The notes below the pieces were generated by a model. It was not told the DNA's origin, searched no databases, and was given only the letters and a program-made list of their open reading frames with translations. Position numbers and translations under genes: made by a program. Positions 1 through 6,031 of a stretch of 6,031 nt of DNA are shown piece after piece. Numbering within the stretch: position 1 is the stretch's first letter; each line of letters begins with the position of its first letter. The stretch lies in NCBI GenBank assembly GCA_903908025.1, contig CAIVQM010000362.1, forward strand, positions 1 to 6,031, given 5' to 3'. Source of the stretch: an uncultured bacterium (GTDB lineage Bacteria > Actinomycetota > Actinomycetes > S36-B12).

Positions 1-20
1 CAGAACAGGCAGTCGGTCAC
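1..20 (-). CDS. Start of a HIT-family (histidine triad) protein, partial
   Basis: Only the first seven codons are in the window, the seventh being incomplete. Reading leftward from a GTG at 20-18 gives M-T-D-C-L-F and then TG-, which would be Cys or Trp. The start C-L-F-C is the typical N-terminus of histidine-triad nucleotide-binding proteins (HinT-like nucleoside phosphoramidate or nucleotide hydrolases). A purine-rich GGAAGGA, formed by the last codons of rsmE, lies about 7 nt before the GTG and can serve as ribosome binding site. The gene follows the rsmE stop by only 4 nt, so it is probably co-transcribed and translationally coupled. In actinobacteria a HIT gene, often followed by phoH and ybeY, commonly sits directly after rsmE, which supports the call. 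The catalytic HxHxH motif lies outside the window, so the identification rests on six residues plus gene order. Confidence 0.6.
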
Positions 21-24
21 TCCG

Positions 25-783
25 TCATCCTTCCACGGACCAGCGGCCGCTCGAAGCCAGAACGACGCTGGCCGCCGCCATGCCCGCTGAGGAGGTGCGC
101 AGCACCGACGGTCCCAGCCGCACAGCGCCGGCTCCGGCCTCCGCGAATGCGGCGAGCTCGACCGGCGTCAGGCCCCCCTCAGGACCGATGACGAGGACGA
201 GGTCACCTGCATCGACGACGCGGACCTCGCCGATCGGGGCGGTGGCGGACTCGTGCAGGACCAGCGCTTGTCCTGCCGAGGCGATGAGAGCCACGACATC
301 GGAAGTCGACGCGAGCGCCGCGACCACGGGGAATCGGGCGCGGCGTGCCTGCTTTGCTGCCGCCGCCGCTGCATCGTCCCAGCGACGGTGAGCCCGCTCC
401 GTGCGGTCGGGCCGCCATTGGGTCACGCAGTTGGCCGCCGCCCACGGGACGATGACGTCGACCCCGACCTCGGTGAGCAGCTCGACGGCGAGCTCGCCGC
501 GCTCGCCCTTCGGCAGGGCCTGCACCACCACGAGTCGCGGCTGCGGGGCGGGCTCGGTCTCGTACGCAGTGATATCGACATCGAAGGTCTGACGGTCCAC
601 GACATCGGCGACGACTCCCGACGCCCGCCGCCCGGTGCCGTCGACGAGGGCAACGGACTCCCCGGCCGTCAGACGTCGCACCGTGATCGCGTGCCGACCT
701 TCCGGACCGCTGACGCGCACGATGCTGCCGACCGTCGCGGTTGCGAGATCGGCCTCGGGCACGATGAACACCGGTGCGGTCAC
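25..783 (-). CDS. rsmE: 16S rRNA (uracil(1498)-N(3))-methyltransferase RsmE
   Basis: This 252-residue protein is full length for RsmE, a SPOUT-class enzyme that uses S-adenosylmethionine to methylate N3 of U1498 in helix 44 of 16S rRNA, acting on the assembled 30S subunit in the cytoplasm. The N-terminal PUA-like part (about residues 1-75) has the HAITVRRL segment (31-38) and the VDGTG turn (47-51). The SPOUT part has QALPKGERGELAVELL (88-103), an Ala-rich helix with RRW and KQARRARFP (133-152), the SAM-binding loop VIGPEGGLTPVE (198-209), and the knot segment VRLGPSVLRTSSAGMAA (221-237). Many RsmE proteins have LRTETA in that last motif; an LRTS-type version is usual in actinobacteria, so I do not read it as loss of function. 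The GTG start overlaps the dnaJ TGA by 4 nt (GTGA), so translation is probably coupled to dnaJ. The gene should belong to the HrcA-controlled operon. Confidence 0.95.
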   Translation of the reverse strand: MTAPVFIVPEADLATATVGSIVRVSGPEGRHAITVRRLTAGESVALVDGTGRRASGVVADVVDRQTFDVDITAYETEPAPQPRLVVVQALPKGERGELAVELLTEVGVDVIVPWAAANCVTQWRPDRTERAHRRWDDAAAAAAKQARRARFPVVAALASTSDVVALIASAGQALVLHESATAPIGEVRVVDAGDLVLVIGPEGGLTPVELAAFAEAGAGAVRLGPSVLRTSSAGMAAASVVLASSGRWSVEG

Positions 784-1910
784 TTCGCGGTGAACGCGTC
801 CTTGAGCCGGGAGAAGAGCCCGCCCGCCGGCTCAGCCGAGGACGTCCCGACCTGAACAGTCGTCTCGTCGCGCAGTGCAGCGAACGAGCGGAGCAGTTCC
901 TCCTGCTCGGGGTCGAGCCGCGTGGGGGTCTGCACCCGCAGGTGGACATGCAGGTCGCCGCGCCCCGCTGACCGCAGGCGACCAGCTCCCTGGCCCTTGA
1001 CCAGCAGGGTCTCCCCCGACTGCGTGCCCGGCCGGATGTCGATTGACGTGGCGCCGTCGAGGGTGTCGAGGCTCATGCTGGTGCCAAGGGCAGCCGACGT
1101 CATCGGGACCGTGACGATGCAGTGGAGTTCATCACCCCGACGCTCGAACATGTCGTGCTCGGCAACGACGATCTCGACGAAGAGGTCGCCGGCCGGTCCC
1201 CCGTTGGGGCCGACCTCGCCTTCGCCGGTCAACTGAATGCGCGTGCCGGTGTCGACGCCCGGCGGGATCTGCAGCGTCAGCGTGCGGCGCGTGCGAACGC
1301 GCCCGTCGCCCGAGCACTCCGGGCATGGGTGCGGGATGGTCGTGCCGAATCCCTGGCACTGCGGGCAGGGTCGCGAGGTCATGACCTGGCCGAGGAAGGA
1401 TCGCTGGACCTGCTGGATCTCGCCGCGCCCCTTGCACATCACGCAGGTCTCTGTGGTGCTGCCCGGCGCGGTGCCAGCGGCGTCACATGCAGCGCAGCGG
1501 ACCGCGGTGTCGACCGTCAGGTCGCGCGTGCTTCCGAAGACCGCATCAGCGAGGTCGACCTGCAAGCGGATCAAGGCGTCCTGACCGCGGCGCGCCCGCA
1601 TGCGCGGACCGCGCTGCCCCCCTCCCCCGAAGAAGGCGTCCATGATGTCGCCGAAGTCGAAGCCTTGATTGGAGAAGCCGCCGCCGCGAGCCGCGCTGAG
1701 CGGATCGCCGCCGAGGTCGTACATCTGGCGCTTCTCGGGATCGCTGAGGACCTCGTAGGCGGCGGTGACGAGCTTGAACCGCTCCTGGTGCTCCGGATCA
1801 GGGTTGACGTCCGGGTGCAGCTCACGGGCCAGCCGGCGGTATGACTTCTTGATCTCCTCGGCGGTGGCATCGCGCGAGACGCCCAGGAGCGCGTAGTAAT
1901 CGGTGCTCAA
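780..1910 (-). CDS. dnaJ: Molecular chaperone DnaJ (Hsp40, DnaJ2 type)
   Basis: This 376-residue type I Hsp40 co-chaperone binds unfolded clients in the cytosol and stimulates the DnaK ATPase. Residues 1-66 are the J domain, with the HPD signature at 32-34. A Gly/Phe-rich linker follows (about 75-100), then a cysteine-rich zinc region with four CxxC pairs starting at C139, C156, C182 and C196. The last three fit CxxCxGxG; the first reads CAACDAAG and lacks the first glycine. The beta-sheet client-binding domains with IPPGVDTGTRI (215-225) and the dimerisation region complete the protein. The start is a TTG, preceded by GGAG at 1919-1922 with an 8-nt spacer, and the J domain begins immediately (STDYYALLGV), so no later start is reasonable. 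It begins 24 nt after hrcA and overlaps rsmE by 4 nt. Pairing with hrcA rather than dnaK-grpE marks it as the second actinobacterial DnaJ (dnaJ2). Control through CIRCE upstream of hrcA is expected. Confidence 0.96.
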   Translation of the reverse strand: MSTDYYALLGVSRDATAEEIKKSYRRLARELHPDVNPDPEHQERFKLVTAAYEVLSDPEKRQMYDLGGDPLSAARGGGFSNQGFDFGDIMDAFFGGGGQRGPRMRARRGQDALIRLQVDLADAVFGSTRDLTVDTAVRCAACDAAGTAPGSTTETCVMCKGRGEIQQVQRSFLGQVMTSRPCPQCQGFGTTIPHPCPECSGDGRVRTRRTLTLQIPPGVDTGTRIQLTGEGEVGPNGGPAGDLFVEIVVAEHDMFERRGDELHCIVTVPMTSAALGTSMSLDTLDGATSIDIRPGTQSGETLLVKGQGAGRLRSAGRGDLHVHLRVQTPTRLDPEQEELLRSFAALRDETTVQVGTSSAEPAGGLFSRLKDAFTAK

Positions 1911-1934
1911 CAGGTCATCTCCATGCTCGCGCGG

Positions 1935-2954
1935 TCACTGCTCGTCCAGAATGCGGCTGACGTATCGGGCAACCGCGTGGACGGCCGACATGGTGCCCGG
2001 ATAGTCCATATGCGTCGGCCCGACCACACCCAGCGATGCGACGGCACGGTCACCGCGCGCGTACTGAGCCGTGATAACCGACGTTGCCTCGAGTCCCTCG
2101 ATCGGGTTCTCATGCCCGATCCGCACGGTGACTCCCTGCGGCGTCGTGGCCTCGCCCAGCAGCTGCAGCAGGATGACCTGCTCCTCGAGCGCCTCCAGCA
2201 CCGGCTGGATGGCGATCGGGAACGACTCGCCGTAGCGGGCCAGGTGCGCGGTTCCGCCCAGGACAACGCGTTCGTCAAGGCGCTCGGTAACCATCTCCAG
2301 GACGGCAGAGACGACCGCATGGACGGTCGGCCGATCGTCGAGAATGAACCCCTCCTCAAGATCGACCACTGATTCGGGGACGGACGAGAAGGTCCTGCCG
2401 GCCAGCGCTGCAATGAGGCGAGCACGCAGATCGGCGAGCGTCGACTCCGGTACGGGACCGGGGCACTCGATGATGCGCTGCTCGACTCGACCGGAGTCGA
2501 CGATGATCACGACGATCAGGCGCGTGCTGCTGAGCGCGACGAGTTCGACGTGCCGGACCGTGCTGCGCGACAGCGACGGGTACTGCACCAGCGCGACCTG
2601 CCGCGTGATCTGCGCGAGCAGCCGGACCGTGCGCGACATGACGTCGTCGAGATCGACGGCCTCGTCGAGGAACTGCTGAATCGCGCGGCGCTCCGGCGGG
2701 CTCAGCGGCTTCACGCCAGAGAGGCGGTCGACGAACAGCCGGTAGCCGAGATCGGTGGGTACGCGGCCGGCGCTGGTGTGCGGCTGCGCGATGAAGCCCT
2801 CGTCCTCGAGCGCCGCCATGTCGTTGCGGATGGTGGCAGGTGAGACGCCGAGATTGTGTCGCTCAACGAGCGCCTTCGAACCGACCGGCTCATGGGTGGA
2901 GACATAGTCCTCGACGATGGCACGCAGGACGGCCAGCCGACGCTCCTCGAGCAT
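1935..2954 (-). CDS. hrcA: Heat-inducible transcriptional repressor HrcA
   Basis: This 339-residue protein is the dimeric repressor that binds the CIRCE operator and keeps chaperone genes off at normal temperature. The N-terminal winged-helix domain (about 1-75) has GSKALVERHNLGVSPATIR (25-43) and the recognition-helix region NDMAALEDEGFI (44-55), then QPHTSAGRVPTDLGYR (57-72). The rest is the GAF-like and dimerisation region, ending with the family motif seen here as GVVGPTHMDYPGTM (309-322). That motif normally reads GPTRMDYP, so R is replaced by H315. I chose the ATG at 2954 because GGGAGG lies 5 nt upstream and MLEERRLAVLRAIV matches the usual HrcA N-terminus. An in-frame GTG at 2987 would add 11 residues but lies inside the CIRCE operator and beyond the likely mRNA start region. 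The gene leads the hrcA-dnaJ-rsmE-HIT operon and should repress itself. Confidence 0.95.
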   Translation of the reverse strand: MLEERRLAVLRAIVEDYVSTHEPVGSKALVERHNLGVSPATIRNDMAALEDEGFIAQPHTSAGRVPTDLGYRLFVDRLSGVKPLSPPERRAIQQFLDEAVDLDDVMSRTVRLLAQITRQVALVQYPSLSRSTVRHVELVALSSTRLIVVIIVDSGRVEQRIIECPGPVPESTLADLRARLIAALAGRTFSSVPESVVDLEEGFILDDRPTVHAVVSAVLEMVTERLDERVVLGGTAHLARYGESFPIAIQPVLEALEEQVILLQLLGEATTPQGVTVRIGHENPIEGLEATSVITAQYARGDRAVASLGVVGPTHMDYPGTMSAVHAVARYVSRILDEQ

Positions 2955-2959
2955 GCCCA

Positions 2960-2965
2960 CCTCCC
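2960..2965 (-). promoter_or_regulatory. Ribosome binding site of hrcA
   Basis: On the minus strand GGGAGG lies 5 nt before the ATG at 2954 (spacer TGGGC), a near-perfect Shine-Dalgarno. It decides the hrcA start, because the alternative upstream GTG (2987-2985) has no comparable site and sits in the operator. Confidence 0.8.
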
Positions 2966-2980
2966 AGGTCACCGGCGCCT

Positions 2981-3007
2981 TTGGCACTCAGCGACCGCGA
3001 GTGCCAA
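2981..3007. promoter_or_regulatory. CIRCE operator (HrcA binding site)
   Basis: The sequence reads TTGGCACTC, nine spacer bases (2990-2998), then GAGTGCCAA. The two 9-nt arms are perfect reverse complements and the spacing equals the classic CIRCE (TTAGCACTC-N9-GAGTGCTAA), differing only by A to G at the third position and its matching partner. It lies 26 nt upstream of the hrcA ATG and overlaps the predicted transcription start, so HrcA bound here should block transcription of hrcA-dnaJ-rsmE. No second copy was seen in the window. Confidence 0.93.
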
Positions 3008-3035
3008 GTGTACGGCCTGCGCGGCCAACGGCCAG
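3007..3035 (-). promoter_or_regulatory. Predicted promoter of the hrcA-dnaJ-rsmE operon
   Basis: On the minus strand a TACACT hexamer (3012-3007) fits the actinobacterial -10 pattern TANNNT. Seventeen bases upstream is CTGGCC (3035-3030), a weak -35 with three matches to TTGACA. The last base of the -10 is shared with the outer base of the CIRCE arm, so transcription would start around 3000, inside the operator. The -10 call is helped by this placement; the -35 is weak. Confidence 0.45.
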
Positions 3036-3077
3036 CGCATGCATCGCCAGCCGCCAGCGGCGGTGCGGAGTGTCGGC

Positions 3078-3106
3078 TTGCACATTTCCTACTTTACAGA
3101 TAGACA
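3078..3106 (+). promoter_or_regulatory. Possible promoter of the TSUP permease gene, leaderless arrangement
   Basis: TTGCAC (3078-3083), a 17-nt spacer and TAGACA (3101-3106) form a candidate sigma-70-like promoter in an AT-rich patch: 3081-3112 is about one third GC in otherwise very GC-rich DNA. The -10 ends 6 nt before the ATG at 3113, so transcription could begin at the A of the ATG, giving a leaderless mRNA. TAGACA lacks the conserved final T, which lowers confidence. Confidence 0.35.
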
Positions 3107-3112
3107 TTATCC

Positions 3113-4024
3113 ATGCTTCCCCTGCTGCTCATCGCCCTTGCCGGCTTCGGCGCACAGCTTGTCGACGGATCCCTCGGCATGGGCTACGGCCTGACCTCCT
3201 CCACGCTCCTCATCGCCATTGGCCTGTCACCCGCGGCCGCGTCGGCCTCCGTCCACCTCGCCGAGATCGGGACGACGGCGGCCAGCGCGCTCTCGCACGC
3301 GCGAATGGGCAACGTCGACAAGACGGTGCTCCGACGGATCGCCCTCCCCGGCGCCATCGGCGCATTCCTCGGTGCCACCGTGCTGTCGGGACTCTCGACG
3401 CAGGCCGCACGCCCGTGGGCCAGCGCGCTCCTGCTGATCCTGGGTGTGTACGTCCTGTTCCGGTTCCTCCGGCACCGCACCGTCGCCCTCAAGAAGGGCC
3501 GGCCGGGGACTCGCTTCCTGGCTCCTCTCGGTCTGGTCGGTGGTTTCGTCGACGCCACCGGAGGCGGCGGGTGGGGTCCCGTGACGACACCGGCGCTGCT
3601 GGCCAACGGCCGGATGGCACCGAACCGCGTCATCGGCACGATGAATGCTGCCGAGTTCCTCGTCGCCGTCGCCGCGAGCATCGGCTTCCTCATCGGACTC
3701 GGAACATCCGCGCTGAACTGGCAGATCCTCCTGCCCCTGATGCTCGGCGGCATCCTCGCGGCACCGCTGGGCGCGTGGATCGCGCACCGGCTGCCGATGC
3801 GGATCATGGGCGTGGCCGTCGGCGGGATGATCATCTTCACCAACTCCCTGACGCTGATGAAGGCCTTCGGAGTGCCGAGCAGCACCATGACCGCCGTTCT
3901 CATCGGGATCGGGATCGCCTGGGCCGCACTCGTCGTGTACGTCGTGCGCGTTCACCTGCTCGGCCGACGTGACAGCGCCGCTGTGGTACCCGCCGAGTCC
4001 GTGCCCGCGGCCGCCAGCGCCTGA
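3113..4024 (+). CDS. TauE/SafE (TSUP) family membrane permease
   Basis: This 303-residue, very hydrophobic protein is a TSUP-family permease (Pfam TauE, sulfite exporter TauE/SafE type), probably moving small organic or sulfur-containing anions across the cytoplasmic membrane. The substrate cannot be read from the sequence. It shows the internal duplication typical of the family: AQLVDGSLGMGYG (14-26) in the first half matches GGFVDATGGGGWG (143-155) in the second, and each is followed about 33 residues later by an acidic residue in a helix (E51 in HLAEIG, E181 in NAAEFL). I count about eight or nine hydrophobic segments, for example 1-17, 76-93, 102-118, 183-197, 205-224, 231-245 and 260-280. 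A polar Ala-rich tail follows. No Shine-Dalgarno precedes the ATG. It is the only plus-strand gene here, divergent from hrcA and convergent with hemW, so it is not part of either operon. Confidence 0.9.
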   Translation: MLPLLLIALAGFGAQLVDGSLGMGYGLTSSTLLIAIGLSPAAASASVHLAEIGTTAASALSHARMGNVDKTVLRRIALPGAIGAFLGATVLSGLSTQAARPWASALLLILGVYVLFRFLRHRTVALKKGRPGTRFLAPLGLVGGFVDATGGGGWGPVTTPALLANGRMAPNRVIGTMNAAEFLVAVAASIGFLIGLGTSALNWQILLPLMLGGILAAPLGAWIAHRLPMRIMGVAVGGMIIFTNSLTLMKAFGVPSSTMTAVLIGIGIAWAALVVYVVRVHLLGRRDSAAVVPAESVPAAASA

Positions 4025-4035
4025 GGCAATCAGGC
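4019..4035. terminator. Stem-loop containing both stop codons of the convergent pair
   Basis: GCCTGA (4019-4024), loop GGCAA, then TCAGGC (4030-4035) is a perfect 6-bp inverted repeat. Both the permease and hemW end in GCC TGA, so each stop codon lies in one arm and both transcripts would form the same hairpin. There is no U-tract on either side, so it is at best a weak bidirectional terminator. It may simply follow from both genes ending in Ala-stop. Confidence 0.3.
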
Positions 4036-5193
4036 CAGCAGCCGACGGATCACACCATCGGCCAGCAACCGCCCGCGATCGGTGAGCACCACGCGGTCGG
4101 CCGTCAACCCGACCAGGCCGTCCGCGACGAGTTCGCCCACAACGTCCGCCGGCAGTTCCGCCGCGTCCATTCCCTCGGCCAGCCGCATCCCGAGCATCAC
4201 ACGCTCGACATGCCGCTGATCGCCGGTCAGGACCTCACGGCCCTCCTCTGGTGACGCGTCGGCCTCGAGCCGCTCGGCGTACGTGCGGGGGTGCTTGACG
4301 TTCCACCAGCGCACGCCGTCGAGGTGACCGTGCGCACCCGGGCCGATCCCCCACCAGTCATCGTCATGCCAGTAGCCGAGGTTGTGCCGGCACTCCCCGC
4401 CTGACTGTGCCCAGTTCGATACCTCGTACCAGTCAAGGCCGGCTGCGCGGAGGGTGTCGTCGACGATCGCGTATCGGTCAGCGAGCACGTCGTCGTCCGG
4501 TGCCGGCAGCTCACCTCGACGAACGCGACGAGCGAGTGGCGTGCCGTCCTCGACGATCAGGGAGTACGCCGACACGTGATCGACGCCTGCCGACAGCGCA
4601 TCGTCGAGCGAGCGTCGCAGATCATCATCGGACTCCCCCGGCGTGCCGTAGATGAGGTCGAGGTTGACGTGATCGAAGCCGACGCGACCGGCCATGAGCG
4701 CCGCATCGACGCTCGCACCGGGCGTGTGCGTGCGGTCGAGAATGCGCAGCACCGCGCTCGACGAGCTCTGCATCCCGAAGGACATCCGGGTGAACCCGCC
4801 TGCGAGCAGCGCCGCGAGCATCGCGTCATCGACGCTGTCGGGGTTGGCCTCCGTCGTCACTTCCGCATCCGGCGTAAGACCGAACTCCGCACGGATGACA
4901 TCAAGGACCGACACGAGTGCGTTGGCGCCGAGCAGGGTCGGGGTGCCGCCGCCGATGAAGACGGTGTCCACCGGACGGCAGTCGGCGCCGAGGGATCGCG
5001 CAGCGAAGCGGACTTCAGCTGCCAGCACCTCATGGAACGAGGCCTGACTAACCCCGCTGCCGAGCTCAGTGGCGGTATAGGTGTTGAAGTCGCAATAGCC
5101 GCAGCGGCTCGCACAGAAGGGCACGTGGACATAGAGCCCGAATGGGGCGGGCAATCCCGTTTCGTCCAGCGCAGGGGTTCGCCCGAAGGGCAC
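4030..5193 (-). CDS. hemW: Radical SAM heme chaperone HemW
   Basis: This 387-residue protein belongs to the HemN-like radical SAM family but has HemW features. HemW binds heme and a [4Fe-4S] cluster and is thought to deliver heme to client proteins; it is not the oxygen-independent coproporphyrinogen oxidase it is often annotated as. The cluster motif CxxxCxxC is at C27, C31 and C34, and C34 is followed by D-F, where true HemN has a further cysteine. The SAM-binding GGGTPT is at 81-86, and MSFGMQS (137-143) and DLIYGTPGES (179-188) are family segments. The HNxxYW heme-binding motif of HemW is present as HNLGYW (270-275), followed by GIGPGAHG (282-289). A HemN C-terminal domain ends the protein. 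The start is a GTG 12 nt after the lepA stop, with only a weak GGGA as ribosome site, suggesting coupling to lepA. Its 3' end lies 5 nt from the convergent permease gene. Confidence 0.93.
   Translation of the reverse strand: MPFGRTPALDETGLPAPFGLYVHVPFCASRCGYCDFNTYTATELGSGVSQASFHEVLAAEVRFAARSLGADCRPVDTVFIGGGTPTLLGANALVSVLDVIRAEFGLTPDAEVTTEANPDSVDDAMLAALLAGGFTRMSFGMQSSSSAVLRILDRTHTPGASVDAALMAGRVGFDHVNLDLIYGTPGESDDDLRRSLDDALSAGVDHVSAYSLIVEDGTPLARRVRRGELPAPDDDVLADRYAIVDDTLRAAGLDWYEVSNWAQSGGECRHNLGYWHDDDWWGIGPGAHGHLDGVRWWNVKHPRTYAERLEADASPEEGREVLTGDQRHVERVMLGMRLAEGMDAAELPADVVGELVADGLVGLTADRVVLTDRGRLLADGVIRRLLA
4041..4062 (-). other. Hairpin in the last codons of hemW
   Basis: In the hemW mRNA, GCCGATGG, loop TGTGAT and CCGTCGGC form an 8-bp stem with one G-U pair, ending 8 nt before the hemW stop codon. 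On the plus strand the same stem has one C-A mismatch. It lies inside the coding sequence and has no U-tract. Together with the stop-codon hairpin next to it, it might slow or end transcription from either side, but chance is a fair alternative in GC-rich DNA. Confidence 0.2.
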
Positions 5194-5205
5194 CGGATTC
5201 CCGCT

Positions 5206-6031
<826 letters not shown>

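Noticed and set aside
203..949. 248-codon minus-strand frame overlapping rsmE and the dnaJ end
   Set aside because: Extremely Arg-rich out-of-frame translation of GC-rich coding DNA; both real genes in this stretch are well supported.
1122..1844. 240-codon plus-strand frame opposite dnaJ
   Set aside because: Antisense shadow of a textbook DnaJ; no ribosome site or recognisable domain.
3051..3063. Short inverted repeat CCGCC-AGC-GGCGG between the two divergent promoters
   Set aside because: Five-base GC-only arms are expected by chance in this composition, and I know no regulator with this site; not listed as an operator.
2840..3103. Small plus-strand frame across the hrcA 5' end and intergenic region
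   Set aside because: It runs through the hrcA winged-helix codons and the CIRCE element, has no ribosome site, and its product looks like random GC-rich translation.
2955..3112. Search for a HAIR element (HspR site, CTTGAGT-N7-ACTCAAG)
   Set aside because: No such repeat is visible; control here is explained by CIRCE alone.
2917..3972. 351-codon plus-strand frame overlapping the permease
   Set aside because: Arg/Pro/His-rich shadow in another frame of the permease gene. It also crosses the CIRCE and promoter region, and the permease frame has clear membrane segments and TSUP motifs.

Overview
The window is chromosomal DNA from a high-GC Gram-positive bacterium (Actinomycetota). It carries the conserved actinobacterial block lepA - hemW - hrcA - dnaJ(2) - rsmE - HIT gene on the minus strand. 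Supporting signs are strong GC bias, GTG and TTG starts, TGA stops, a CIRCE operator with G/C-rich arms, and HrcA and DnaJ sequences of the actinobacterial type. I would not place it below phylum with confidence; the DnaJ N-terminus is compatible with Micrococcales or Propionibacteriales.

From right to left, in the direction of transcription, the minus strand carries: the C-terminal 274 codons of lepA (elongation factor 4); hemW (radical-SAM heme chaperone), starting 12 nt after lepA; after an interruption, hrcA (heat-shock repressor); dnaJ, 24 nt after hrcA; rsmE (16S rRNA m3U1498 methyltransferase), overlapping dnaJ by 4 nt; and the first seven codons of a probable HIT-family nucleotide-binding protein, 4 nt after rsmE and running off the left edge. 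The interruption is one plus-strand gene for a TauE/SafE (TSUP) family membrane permease. It diverges from hrcA and converges on hemW, with only 5 nt between the two stop codons.

The main regulatory region is the 158-nt hrcA/TSUP divergent intergenic segment. It holds a perfect CIRCE inverted repeat (9-nt arms, 9-nt spacer) abutting a TACACT -10 box for the hrcA operon, so HrcA should repress its own operon (hrcA-dnaJ-rsmE-HIT). The CIRCE position and a strong Shine-Dalgarno show that hrcA starts at the ATG at 2954, not at an upstream in-frame GTG inside the operator. At the other end of the segment an AT-rich patch gives the permease gene a possible promoter, spaced so that the transcript may be leaderless.

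Most of the window is conserved housekeeping DNA: protein quality control, translation and heme delivery. I found no evidence of a new defence, mobile or biosynthetic system. The points most worth checking are the inverted permease inside a conserved neighbourhood, its likely leaderless start, the hairpin containing both stop codons of the convergent pair, and a few departures from family motifs (first DnaJ zinc motif, HrcA C-terminal motif).
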